Below are positions 26,631 to 38,989 of a stretch of 39,956 nt of DNA, in pieces. The stretch covers positions 1 to 39,956 of the forward strand of contig BBEG01000012.1 of the NCBI GenBank assembly GCA_001312645.1, given 5' to 3'. The position numbers and the translations under genes were made by a program. A model generated the notes under the pieces. That model saw only the letters and a program-made list of their open reading frames with translations, made no database searches and was not told the DNA's origin. Position 1 is the first letter of the stretch. Every line of letters begins with the position of its first letter. This stretch comes from Rhodococcus sp. JCM 9791 (GTDB lineage Bacteria; Actinomycetota; Actinomycetes; Mycobacteriales; Mycobacteriaceae).

Positions 26631-27446
26631 ATGCTGGCCACAACGGTGGCGCGGTTCCGCGCCGAGTTGAACACCCACCCGGTGGGTCGGGCCCTCCAGC
26701 ACATTCTTGTGGGGCTCGGGCGGATCGAACTCGTCGACCGCGCGATGACGCTCGCTGCGCAGCTGTTCACTTCGGTTCTGCCCGTTATCATGGCTGCGTC
26801 GGTTCTCGTCGATACGTCAGCGATCCGGGAGACCCTCCTCGACCCGTTCGGAATCGATCCCGACGCGTTCGTCCAGGACGGGTTCGAGGTGACGTCCGAG
26901 GCTGCGGCGTTCGGCGCGGTGGGATTGCTGATGGTCCTCATCAGCGGCACCTCGTTCGCGCGTGCACTCGGCAGGGTTTACGGGAAGATCTGGGCCACGC
27001 CCGTGCTCCGTCTGTCCCATGCGTGGCGCTGGTGCACGGTCCTGCTCCTGGTGGCGTCATCCGCACTGCTCACCGGGATGATCCATCAGCTGGATGCCCC
27101 GACCCTCGAAGTGATTTCACAGTGGTGCATGTGGGTCTGCGTGTGGACGGCGTGTCCGTCGCTGCTCACCTCGGGACTCGTTCCCACTCGCATCCTGATC
27201 GCCACGGGTCTGCTCACCGCGACACTGTTGACCGCGGTGACCATCGGCGGCAGCGTGGTGCTGCCGCATGTCACGGCCGGTTCCGAAGCGCACTTCGGGG
27301 TACTCGGAATCGTCTTCACCATGGTCGGATATCTGTTCGTCGTCGCTTTGGTGCTCGTCGCGTCACCGGTGATCGTTCAATCGCTGATCGGAGACGCGCA
27401 GATCGCAGGCAACGACTCCGACGACGCCGAACGCCGTACATACTGA
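26631..27446 (+). CDS. YihY/UPF0761-type membrane protein
   Basis: 271 residues with six or so membrane helices (for example LFTSVLPVIMAASVLV, AVGLLMVLISGTSFARALGR, TVLLLVASSALLTGMI, VLGIVFTMVGYLFVVALVLV). The polytopic pattern and the TSFARALGRVYGKIW loop resemble YihY/YhjD-type inner-membrane proteins of unknown function. ATG 26631 lies only about 10 bases beyond the inferred right end of the IS element, so its ribosome-binding site (AAAGGA) and promoter may come from the element. Four bases separate it from the esterase gene downstream, so they form an operon. Confidence 0.7.
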   Translation: MLATTVARFRAELNTHPVGRALQHILVGLGRIELVDRAMTLAAQLFTSVLPVIMAASVLVDTSAIRETLLDPFGIDPDAFVQDGFEVTSEAAAFGAVGLLMVLISGTSFARALGRVYGKIWATPVLRLSHAWRWCTVLLLVASSALLTGMIHQLDAPTLEVISQWCMWVCVWTACPSLLTSGLVPTRILIATGLLTATLLTAVTIGGSVVLPHVTAGSEAHFGVLGIVFTMVGYLFVVALVLVASPVIVQSLIGDAQIAGNDSDDAERRTY

Positions 27447-27450
27447 ATCG

Positions 27451-28767
27451 GTGTCCTGGTCCGGCATCACCGAACCCGTGTTGAATCTGCCGCTGACCAC
27501 GAGCGCAGCGGCGGTTGTCTTCACCGTCGCTGCACTCGTGGGGTTGTGCGTGCTCGCCGGTCGGCGGCGCACGCGGTGGCTTCTCGTCTACCTGCCGTTG
27601 CTCGGCGTGATCGCCGTGGTGACGACGGTGGTCGCGGCCGTGGTCATCGAGCAGGTGTGGAAACCGTTTCCCGACAGCCTCCCGACGACGGTCTACATCT
27701 GGGCCGGGATTGCGGTTCTCGCGCTCGCGCTTCCCGTGGGCCGACTGTTCAGTCGCGACCACACCCGACGCCACCTTGTCGCGGCGTGCGGGCTGATCGC
27801 GGCGTGGCTCGTGGTCACCGTGGCTGCAGCCGGCCAGATCAACGCTGTCTACGACGCGTACCCGACCGTCCGGGCGGCGCTGGGGTTGAGCAACTATCGG
27901 ACTGTCCCGTTCGACTCGCTCGAACCGACGGACACGGTCGCCAGCGCCGACTGGATCCCGCCGTCGGACATTCCGCAGACCGGTGTCGTGACCACCACTC
28001 CGATACCGGGCGCGACGTCGGGGTTCCCGGCACGCAATGCCAACATCTATCTTCCCCCTGCCTATTTCACCGACCCTCGCCCGGAACTGCCCGTACTGGT
28101 GCTGCTGGCAGGGCAGCCCGGAAGTACCGACGACTGGCTCGTCGGGGGCAGGCTCACGCAGACCATGGATGCATTTGCGGCCGAGCACAGCGGACTCGCG
28201 CCGATAGTGGTGCTCGCCGATGGCACCGGCAGCCAGTTCGCCAACCCGCTGTGCGTCGACTCGCACCTCGGCAATGTCGCGACGTATCTGTCGGTCGACG
28301 TCCCCGCGTGGGTGCGGAGCAACCTTCAGGTCGATACCGATCCGACGGCGTGGGCGATCGGCGGGCTGTCGTACGGCGGCACGTGCGCGCTCCAGATGGC
28401 GACGCTACGACCGGACGTCTACCCCACGTTCCTCGACCTGTCCGGTCAGGCCGAACCCACGCTCGGCGACCGCACCAGCACGATCAACGAGGTGTTCGGT
28501 GGCGACGAAGCGGCGTTCGATCGAATCGACCCCGCGTACCTGCTGGCCCACGAGCGCTTCCCCGATTCCGCCGGTGCATTCGTCGTCGGCGCCGACGACA
28601 GCGAGTACCGACCCGGAGTCGAACAGCTCGCCGCCTCCGCGAAGGCGGCCGGAATGGATGTCCACCTCACCGAACTGCCCGGCAGCCACAGCTTCGAGGT
28701 GTGGTCCGCCGGGCTGGAGAAGGAGTTGCCGTGGCTCAGCCGTCGACTCGGACTGACAGACCAGTGA
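27451..28767 (+). CDS. Membrane-anchored esterase (esterase D / antigen 85-like fold)
   Basis: 438 residues, intact. The first 140 residues contain four membrane helices (AAVVFTVAALVGLCVLAG; LLVYLPLLGVIAVVTTVVAA; AGIAVLALALPVGRLF; LIAAWLVVTVAAAG). The rest is an outward-facing alpha/beta hydrolase of the PF00756 type: PELPVLVLLAGQPGSTDDWL, nucleophile in AIGGLSYGGTCAL, a probable Asp in FVVGADDSEY and His in LPGSHSFEVW. In Corynebacteriales related proteins act in the cell envelope. GTG 27451; the stop overlaps the next start (GTGA 28764-28767). Confidence 0.8.
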   Translation: MSWSGITEPVLNLPLTTSAAAVVFTVAALVGLCVLAGRRRTRWLLVYLPLLGVIAVVTTVVAAVVIEQVWKPFPDSLPTTVYIWAGIAVLALALPVGRLFSRDHTRRHLVAACGLIAAWLVVTVAAAGQINAVYDAYPTVRAALGLSNYRTVPFDSLEPTDTVASADWIPPSDIPQTGVVTTTPIPGATSGFPARNANIYLPPAYFTDPRPELPVLVLLAGQPGSTDDWLVGGRLTQTMDAFAAEHSGLAPIVVLADGTGSQFANPLCVDSHLGNVATYLSVDVPAWVRSNLQVDTDPTAWAIGGLSYGGTCALQMATLRPDVYPTFLDLSGQAEPTLGDRTSTINEVFGGDEAAFDRIDPAYLLAHERFPDSAGAFVVGADDSEYRPGVEQLAASAKAAGMDVHLTELPGSHSFEVWSAGLEKELPWLSRRLGLTDQ

Positions 28768-31269
28768 CCCCGCCTCGTCGGCCGGTGATCACCCGCGGCA
28801 CGTCGATGCTGCGCCGCGCTCCTGTGACGCTCGCGCTGCTCGCGGGACTCTGGATTCTGGCGGTCGCGACGGGAAGCCTCCTGCACGGCCCTCACGAGAC
28901 CTCTCGCACAGCGTCTCGCTCGGGGTCCCGAGCTTCTCGGACGGACATGTCTGGGTGCTGTGGACGTCCGGAATGTTCGCATCCGGGCTCGGCGATTATC
29001 TCCTCGCGACGGTCGTCATCCTCGCGGTGGCCGTTCCTGTCGAGAACATCAGTGGGAGCGCACGGTTCGCGATCAGTGCCGTCGTCACCCAAGGTGCGGG
29101 CGCCGCATCGGCATTGGTGGCCGCTCACTTCGCCTCGCTGGTTCCGAACTCGTGGGGGCTCGACCTTCACGGCCATCTGATCGAGGACCCCCTTTCGTGG
29201 GTCATCGGCACGCTCCTGGCGGCGACCGCCGCCATGCCGACACTGTGGCGACGACGGATCCGCATGGTGGCGCTGGTCTTCCTGGTCACGACCGCATTGT
29301 TCGCCGGGCACCTGCAGGACGTGACGCGTCTCTGCGCTGCCGTCATCGGGTTGGCGCTGGGCCCGGTCCTGTTCGGCCGACACGGTCGCACGGCAACGCT
29401 CGGCGGCACCATCAGGGAACAGCGCACCCTCGTCGCCCTCGTGGTCGCGGCGAGTGTGCTGGGGCCGATGCTCGCGGCGCTCTCCCCACACGCCATCGGA
29501 CCGCTGTCGGCACTGCGTGAGCTGTTCAACCAGGTTCCCTACACCGCCCGAGAGCTCGTGGACGTGTGCTCCGACCCGACGCTGCGCGGGGAATGCCGCA
29601 AGGGACGGGAAGCACTTCGGCTGTCAGGATTCGGCCCTGTGGTCGCGAATCTGATGCCGGCGGTCGTACTGCTCGTCGGTGCGGAGGGCTTACGACGGGG
29701 ACGCCGGGCAGCGTGGCTGCTCGTCACATGGGGGCACGTGGCGCTCATCGCGGCGGCCGCAGCGAGCGTCGTGGTGCGGGTCACCGAACGGGACGAGACG
29801 CGGTCGCTGGTGTACGGAGTCCATCGACACGGTTCGCTCTACCAGGAATTGGCGCCGCTGTCGGCACTTCTCGCGGTGCTCATCGTGCTGTTGGCGACGC
29901 ATCGGCTGTTCGATGTGCGTGCGCCCCGAGGAACGTACCGGCGTGTGTGGCTCGGGACCGTCGCCGCGGGTGCTGCTGCCCTTGTCGTCTATGTTGCGGT
30001 GGGAAGTCTGCTCGCCGACGGTTTCGATCGCGACCCCGGCCCGGTGACGCTGCTCCGCGATTTCGTCCACCGGCTCGTGCCACCGGTGTATCTGCAGTTG
30101 TTCGAACCGCCGGTGCTGCCGCTGACCACTCCCGCAACGGTGCTGTTCGAATGGGTGGGTACCACGGTGTGGATCGTGTTCGCCCTGTTGATGCTCCGCA
30201 GTTTCATGATTCCCGTGCTCGGGCACTCTCCCACCGACGAGCAGCGGGTTCGCGCGTTGTTGCGGTCGCCCGGTGGCAGTTCACTGTCGTGGATGATCAC
30301 GTGGCCGGGCAACAGCTACTGGTTCAGCGACGACGGTGCACACACCATCGCGTATCGCGTGTATTCGGGTATCGCGCTGACCACCGGCGACCCGGTCGGT
30401 GATCCGGCGACCCGTGCGGAGGCGGTCGATGCGTTCGCGGCGCATTGTCAGCGAAGCGGGTGGACCCCGTGCTTCTACTCGGTCGGCGAAGAGCTCGCAG
30501 CGATCGCACGCGACCACGGCTGGAGTTGCGTGCAGGTCGCCGAGGAGACGGTCATCGACCTGCCCGATCTCGCGTTCAAAGGCAAGAAATTCCAGGACGT
30601 CCGCACCTCACTCAACCGTGCGTCCAAGCAGGGCATCGAGCACGCTGGACCACCTTCGCCGATGCCCCCTTGTCGGTGACCTCACAGATCGTCGAGATCT
30701 CGGAAGAGTGGGTCGCAGACAAGGGACTTCCCGAAATGGGATTCACGCTGGGAGGTCTCGACGAGTTGAAGGATCCCGAGGTGCGGCTGCTGGTGGCACT
30801 TGATGCCGACGGGCATGTTCACGGCGTCACGTCGTGGATGCCTGTGTTCCGTCGGGGTCAGCTCGTGGGTCTCACGCTCGATTTCATGCGGCGACATTCC
30901 GACGGGTTTCCGCCGGTGATGGAGTTCCTCATCGCATCGGCCGCGCTATCCGCTCGGGAGGACGGTCTCGAGTTCCTCAGCCTGTCCGGCGCTCCACTCG
31001 CCAGTGCCACGGAGAATTCGGGCACCGACGAGCGAGGTGCACTCGACGATCTGCTGAAACTACTCGGTCAGGTCCTCGAGCCCGTGTACGGGTTCCGGTC
31101 ACTGCTGTCGTTCAAGACCAAGTTCCAACCACGGCATCGACCCATGTACATGGTGTTCCCGGACGCCACAGCACTGCCCGGAATCGGGCTCGCAGTCAGC
31201 CACGCGTACTTGCCGAACATGTCGTTCGAGCAGGGACGGCAGCTGATGTCCCGGATCCTGCAGCGCTGA
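28764..31269 (+). CDS. MprF-like lysyl-phosphatidylglycerol synthase, DUF2156 (two frameshifts)
   Basis: About 835 residues joined. Multiple membrane helices fill the first 500 residues (flippase-like part). The C-terminal DUF2156 aminoacyl-transferase domain follows: SSLSWMITWPGNSYWFSDDG, TIAYRVYSGIALTTGDPVGD, KGKKFQDVRTSLNRASKQGI, and YGFRSLLSFKTKFQPRHRPM. Frame changes lie near 28905 (HGPHE to LSHSVSLGVPSFSD) and near 30645 (GIEHA to WTTFADAPLSVTS), each one missing base. The family adds lysine or alanine to phosphatidylglycerol and confers resistance to cationic peptides. It is coupled to the esterase upstream. Whether the amino acid is Lys cannot be told. Confidence 0.83.
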
Positions 31270-31274
31270 TCGAT

Positions 31275-31556
31275 TCAGGCGCAATCCATGCAGATGCTCT
31301 CGGCAGAATCGGCGAGACGATTGCGGTGTTGAACGAGAAAGCAACGCGTGCAAGTGAATTCGTCCGCCTGACGAGGAACGACACGGACGGTCAACTCCTC
31401 ACCCGACAGGTCGGCGCCGGGCAGTTCGAACGATTCGGCCGTGTCGGACTCCTCGACGTCTGCCACCGCCGCCTGCGCAGAGTTGCGGCCGGGGCCCAAG
31501 ATATCGAGCGACTCATCCTTGCTTTCGACCCTGGGGCGGTCATAGTCGGTTGCCAT
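31275..31556 (-). CDS. DUF4193 zinc-ribbon protein
   Basis: 93 residues. MATDYDRPRVESKDESLDIL, then AQAAVADVEESDTAESFELP and GADLSGEELTVRVVPRQADE, ends in a four-Cys ribbon, FTCTRCFLVQHRNRL...ICMDCA. This is a near-universal small protein of actinobacteria with no established function; a zinc-binding transcription accessory role is sometimes suggested. ATG 31556 follows GGAGGAG. It converges with the MprF-like gene, with five bases between their stop codons. Confidence 0.9.
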   Translation of the reverse strand: MATDYDRPRVESKDESLDILGPGRNSAQAAVADVEESDTAESFELPGADLSGEELTVRVVPRQADEFTCTRCFLVQHRNRLADSAESICMDCA

Positions 31557-31689
31557 GGGCTCCTCCGTTCGTGGATGTTGGCAATTGCCGGTTACCGGTC
31601 TTGGTTGACCGATGGTAGAGCACAACACGCCGAGGGGAGGATTTATGCCCGATCACATGGGGAACAATTTTCTGACCCGGTTTCGGTTA

Positions 31690-32303
31690 CTACAACCACG
31701 TGTCCTCGGAGACCGTGGTGAGAAACGCCTCGAGATCATCGCGCCACGGGGCCGGGGTGGTCTTCTCCGGCTCGATGCCGGTGTACTGACCGCGATAGAA
31801 CAGCAGCGGCCGGCCCAGCTCGTCGCCCAGCTCGCTCAGTGAGGAGACCCGACCGAACACGACCCAGTGGTCGCCGCCGTCGTGCACGGTCTCGACGGTG
31901 CAGTCGATGTGCGCGAGAGATCCGGCGAGAATGGGTGAGCCGAGCGGCGACGACGTCCATTCGACACCCGCGAACTTGTCCGGTTCCCTGGACCCGAAGC
32001 GGGCGCACACGTCCTGTTGCTCTTCTCCGAGCACGTTCACACAGAATCGGCCACTGCGTTCGATCGCCGACCACGAGCGGGATTGCTTCGTGGGACAGAA
32101 CAGGACGAGCGGCGGGTCGAGTGACAGCGCGGCGAACGACTGGCACGCGAATCCGACCGGAGCACCGTCGTCGTCGACGGTGGTGATGATGGTGACGCCG
32201 GTGCAGAACTGCCCGAGGACGGTACGGAACGTCCTCGGATCGAGGGGCGCGACCCCCTGCGACTGTTCGAATGCACCGGCGTCGCCGTCCGTGGGGACAC
32301 TCA

Positions 32304-32304
<1 letters not shown>
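31690..32304 (-). CDS. hsaB: Flavin reductase HsaB
   Basis: 204 residues, intact. RTFRTVLGQFCTGVTIITTV, GFACQSFAALSLDPPLVLFC and SGRFCVNVLGEEQQDVCARF are the FMN-reductase fold used by two-component flavin monooxygenases. HsaB supplies reduced flavin to HsaA for hydroxylation of 3-HSA during ring-A/B breakdown of cholesterol and other steroids. It is the last gene of the hsaADCB operon and overlaps hsaC by one base. A KstR box before hsaA controls the set. Confidence 0.92.
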
Positions 32305-35258
<2,954 letters not shown>

Positions 35259-35302
35259 TGGACGCTCCCGTCTGTTCAGGAATTGATCGCTTGGTTCGAG
35301 AC

Positions 35303-35316
35303 TAGAACATGTTCTT
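35303..35316. promoter_or_regulatory. KstR-like operator for hsaADCB
   Basis: TAGAACATGTTCTT fits TnnAACnnGTTnnA apart from the final T. It lies 45 bases upstream of the hsaA start in the 189-base gap shared with kshA. Confidence 0.75.
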
Positions 35317-35404
35317 ATTTGTGTCGAGACCGGAGGAGTTCAGCGGCGCCACAGGTTCCGCTGGGACCAAAGTCCTCGTTCCCTTTCGGTCGCGGGCTAA
35401 ATTC

Positions 35405-35418
35405 TATAACGTGTTCTA
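35405..35418. promoter_or_regulatory. KstR operator for kshA
   Basis: TATAACGTGTTCTA matches TnnAACnnGTTnnA fully. It lies 30 bases before the kshA ATG and is identical to the box at 37057 upstream of kstD. Confidence 0.85.
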
Positions 35419-35447
35419 CTAAGAGATCCGGAAGGAAGTGAGCGGAC

Positions 35448-36596
35448 ATGGCACAGATTCGCGAGATCGACGTCGGAGAGGCGCGGACACGATTCGCGCG
35501 GGGTTGGCACTGCCTCGGGCTGAGCCGCAGCTTCAAGGACGGCAAGCCGCACTCCGTCGAGGCCTTCGGCACCAAACTCGTGGTCTGGGCGGACAGCAAC
35601 GGCGAGATCAAGGTGCTCGACGGCTACTGCCGACACATGGGCGGAGACCTGTCCCAGGGCGAGATCAAGGGCGATTCGATCGCGTGCCCGTTCCACGACT
35701 GGCGCTGGGGCGGCAACGGCAAATGCACCGATATCCCCTACTCGCGTCGCGTTCCCCCGCTCGCCCGCACCCGCGCGTGGACGACGATGGAGAAGCACGG
35801 CCAGCTGTTCGTGTGGAACGACCCCGAGGGCAACAAGCCACCGGAGAACGTCACGATCCCCGAACTCGAGCAATACGGGACCGACGAGTGGACCGACTGG
35901 ACGTGGCACCAGATCGTCATCGAGGGTTCCAACTGCCGCGAGATCATCGACAACGTCGTCGATATGGCGCACTTCTTCTACATCCACTACGCCTTTCCCA
36001 CGTTCTTCAAGAACGTCTTCGAAGGCCACGTCGCGGAGCAGTACCTCAACACCCGCGGACGCCCCGACAAAGGCATGGCCACCCAGTACGGCATGGAATC
36101 GAAACTCGAGTCCTACGCCGCGTACTACGGCCCGTCCTACATGATCAACCCGCTGAAGAACAGCTACGGGGGCTATGAGACCGAATCCGTGCTCATCAAC
36201 TGCCATTACCCGATCACGCACGATTCGTTCATGCTCCAGTACGGAATCATCGTCAAGAAGCCGACCGGCATGAACCCGGAGCAGACCGACATGCTGGCCG
36301 CCAAACTGACCGAAGGTGTCGGCGAAGGCTTCCTGCAGGACGTCGAGATCTGGAAGAACAAGACCAAGATCGAGAATCCGCTGCTGTGTGAAGAAGACGG
36401 TCCGGTCTACCAGCTGCGTCGCTGGTATGAGCAGTTCTACGTCGACGCGGCCGACGTCACCGACAAGATGACCGGACGCTTCGAATTCGAGGTCGACACC
36501 GCCAAGGCCAACGAGGCCTGGGAGAAGGAAGTCGCCGAGAATCTCGAGCGTAGGGCGGCAGAAGAAGAAAAGCGTACGCAGGAAGCGGAGGTCTGA
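35448..36596 (+). CDS. kshA: 3-ketosteroid 9-alpha-hydroxylase oxygenase KshA
   Basis: 382 residues, intact. The Rieske [2Fe-2S] ligands are Cys61 and His63 (YCRHMGGDLSQG) and Cys80 and His83 (IACPFHDWRWG). The mononuclear iron site has His175 and His180 in NVVDMAHFFYIHYAFP. It adds the 9-alpha-hydroxyl to 3-ketosteroids; together with KstD this opens ring B. Its reductase partner KshB is not in the window. GGAAGGAAG precedes ATG 35448. A perfect KstR box sits 30 bases upstream, and the next gene starts one base after the stop. Confidence 0.95.
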   Translation: MAQIREIDVGEARTRFARGWHCLGLSRSFKDGKPHSVEAFGTKLVVWADSNGEIKVLDGYCRHMGGDLSQGEIKGDSIACPFHDWRWGGNGKCTDIPYSRRVPPLARTRAWTTMEKHGQLFVWNDPEGNKPPENVTIPELEQYGTDEWTDWTWHQIVIEGSNCREIIDNVVDMAHFFYIHYAFPTFFKNVFEGHVAEQYLNTRGRPDKGMATQYGMESKLESYAAYYGPSYMINPLKNSYGGYETESVLINCHYPITHDSFMLQYGIIVKKPTGMNPEQTDMLAAKLTEGVGEGFLQDVEIWKNKTKIENPLLCEEDGPVYQLRRWYEQFYVDAADVTDKMTGRFEFEVDTAKANEAWEKEVAENLERRAAEEEKRTQEAEV

Positions 36597-36597
36597 C

Positions 36598-36960
36598 ATG
36601 AGCGCCTCGACCCGAGAAGCCAAATGGGCGAAGTCCCCGGATTTCGCCGATCGCCCCGACCGGGTCGAGGCCATCGCAGCCCAGACCGCGATAGACAAGA
36701 TCAACTATCTCGACTCGGGCCTCCACGAAGTCGCGTGTCGCGAGTGCGGCACATGCGTCCTCGTGCGCAAGAACAGCTACCGGCACACGAGCGTGCAGTG
36801 GCAGGACGACCCGAGCGCCGTGTGCCCGGTCCTCCGCGCCGACGCTGCAGACGCGGGCACGTCGATCACACCGCGCGAGGGCTGCCCGAATCTGCGCGCC
36901 AGCATCGAGCAGGCCGTGATCGACGGCACTTTGCCAGTGCCTGCCAAGGGTTCCGCGTAG
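36598..36960 (+). CDS. Small Cys-rich protein linked to KshA (Rv3527-like position)
   Basis: 120 residues, intact. No named domain is recognised. Five cysteines are arranged C47-x2-C50-x2-C53 (ACRECGTCVLV), then C76 (AVCPVLR) and C96 (EGCPNLR). CxxCxxC with later CP motifs is suggestive of an iron-sulfur or zinc site. The start is one base after kshA's stop, so the two are co-expressed from the KstR-controlled promoter. In Mycobacterium tuberculosis an uncharacterised protein, Rv3527, follows kshA in the same way. An electron-transfer or cluster-related role beside the Rieske oxygenase is possible, but this is inference. Confidence 0.75.
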   Translation: MSASTREAKWAKSPDFADRPDRVEAIAAQTAIDKINYLDSGLHEVACRECGTCVLVRKNSYRHTSVQWQDDPSAVCPVLRADAADAGTSITPREGCPNLRASIEQAVIDGTLPVPAKGSA

Positions 36961-36981
36961 GTGTTCCTACCCTCGAGATCG

Positions 36982-36993
36982 GAAACGTGTTTC
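36982..36993. promoter_or_regulatory. Second, weaker KstR-like palindrome
   Basis: GAAACGTGTTTC is a palindrome with the AACGTGTT core but lacks the flanking T and A of the consensus. It lies 64 bases before the full KstR box. Confidence 0.35.
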
Positions 36994-37056
36994 GATCCTC
37001 AACTCTCGACTCGCGACCACCGCTCACGCAAAGGTGGACTTGACGCAGTTTCGTTC

Positions 37057-37070
37057 TATAACGTGTTCTA
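37057..37070. promoter_or_regulatory. KstR operator for kstD
   Basis: TATAACGTGTTCTA, a full match to TnnAACnnGTTnnA and identical to the kshA box. It stands 153 bases before the kstD ATG, leaving a long leader. Confidence 0.82.
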
Positions 37071-37222
37071 CTTAACGTCTCTCCTGCCCTGACGGCACCG
37101 TAACCGGACCCACCGACAAGGTTTGCTCGACCCGACACGGTTGCGTTGAGCAACCCATCAATAGGAAGGAGGACGGCGCTTCCCTCCCTCGCGAACAGCG
37201 GAGTAGCCGCGCCGACCATCAG

Positions 37223-38937
37223 ATGACAGTTCAGGAGTACGACATCGTCGTCGTCGGCAGCGGCGCCGGCGGCATGACCGCCGCGATCACCGCTGCCCGC
37301 AAGGGCGCAAGTGTCGTCCTGATCGAGAAGGCACCCCACTACGGCGGCTCGAGCGCGCGCTCCGGGGGCGGCGTGTGGATCCCCAACAACGACGCCTGAA
37401 GGCCGCGGGCGTCGAGGACACCCCCGAAGCCGCACGCACCTACCTCCACAGCATCATCGGCGACGTCGTTCCCGCCGAGCGAATCGACACCTACATCGAC
37501 CGCGGGCCCGAGATGTTGTCGTTCATCCAGAAGAACAGCGCACTCGAACTCGCTTGGGTGCCAGGATATTCCGATTACTATCCCGAAGCGCCCGGAGGGC
37601 GGGCCGGTGGCCGCTCGGTGGAACCCAAGCCGTTCGACGGCAACCGTCTCGGCGACGACCTGAAGCTCCTCGAGCCCGACTACGTCAAGGCGCCACCGAA
37701 CTTCGTCATCACCCAGGCCGACTACAAGTGGCTCAACCTGCTCATGCGCAATCCGCGCGGCCCCCTGCGCGCAGCAAAGGTCGGCGCGCGATTCGTATGG
37801 GCCAAGATCACCAAGAAGAATCTGCTGGTCCGCGGTCAGGCACTGATGGCCGGACTGCGCATCGGCCTGCGGGACGCCGGTGTCCCTCTACTGCTCGACA
37901 CCGCACTGACCGATCTCGTCGTCGAGGACGGCGTCGTGCGCGGAGTGCGCGTCGAGACCGGAGGTGAGGAACTCACCATTCACGCGAACAAGGGCGTCAT
38001 CCTCGCGACCGGCGGCTTCGAACACAACGCCGAAATGCGTGAGCAGTACCAGCGTCAGCCGATCGGCACCGAATGGACGGTAGGCGCGAAGGCCAATACC
38101 GGCGACGGTATCCGCGCCGGCCAGGCCATCGGGGGCGCAGTCGATTTCATGGATGACGCCTGGTGGGGACCGTCGTTCCCCCTCACAGGCGGTCCGTGGT
38201 TCGCCTTGTCGGAGCGCAGCCTGCCGGGTTGCATGATGGTCAACAGCGCGGGCAAACGATTCGTCAACGAATCTGCGCCGTACGTCGAGGCCACACACGC
38301 CATGTACGGCGGCAAGAACGGCCGCGGCGATGGACCGGGCGAGAACATCCCGGCTTGGCTGGTCCTCGACCAGCGCTACCGAAATCGCTACACCTTCGCG
38401 GGAATCACTCCCGGACAGCCTTTCCCGAAGCGGTGGTTCAAGGCGGGCGTGATCGTCAAGGCCGACACGGTCAGCGAGCTCGCCGACACGATCGGTGTTC
38501 CGGCTTCTGCACTCACCGAAACCGTCGAACGCTTCAACGGTTTCGCACGGTCCGGCAAGGACGAGGACTTCGGTCGCGGCGAGTCGAAGTACGACCACTA
38601 CTACGGAGACCCGCGAAACAAGCCCAACCCGAGCCTCGCGGTGATCGGTAAGGCGCCGTACTACGCAATCAAGGTCGTTCCGGGAGATCTCGGCACCAAG
38701 GGCGGTCTCGTCACCGACGTCGATGCCCGTGTCCTGAAAGAGGACGGCACCGTCATCGACGGCCTGTACGCGACCGGCAACGTCAGCTCCCCCGTGATGG
38801 GCCACACCTACGCCGGCCCCGGCGCCACCATCGGACCGGCAATGACCTTCGGATACCTGGCCGTACTCGACATTCTCCGCACGAACGGGTCCCGCTCCGC
38901 GGAAGACACCGTCGCGGATACCGCCGATCACACATAA
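37223..38937 (+). CDS. kstD: 3-ketosteroid delta-1-dehydrogenase KstD (one frameshift)
   Basis: About 571 residues joined. The FAD Rossmann motif VVVGSGAGGMTAAITAARKG is followed by HYGGSSARSGGGVWIPNN. A premature stop at 37397-37399 comes from a frame change; one extra C gives NNDALKAAGVEDTPEAARTY. The later parts are intact: ILATGGFEHNAEMREQYQRQ, KVVPGDLGTKGGLVTDVDAR and ATGNVSSPVMGHTYAGPGAT, all KstD/fumarate-reductase-family signatures. It introduces the 1,2 double bond in ring A, which with KshA triggers ring-B opening. ATG 37223 has no good ribosome-binding site, whereas a strong one (GGAAGGAGGA) lies about 50 bases upstream, so the true start may differ. Confidence 0.93.
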
Positions 38938-38989
38938 CCTGCGCCCATCCGGTGCCGAAGTGCGGCCCGCTCGTGAAGAAAGGACCTTC

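Noticed and set aside
31645-31842. Strong GGGGAGG followed by ATG and an open frame (MPDHMGNNFLTRFRLLQPRV...) between DUF4193 and hsaB
   Set aside because: After about 15 codons the frame runs antisense through the 3' end of hsaB and has no family resemblance. It could be the stump of a lost gene, but there is too little to call.
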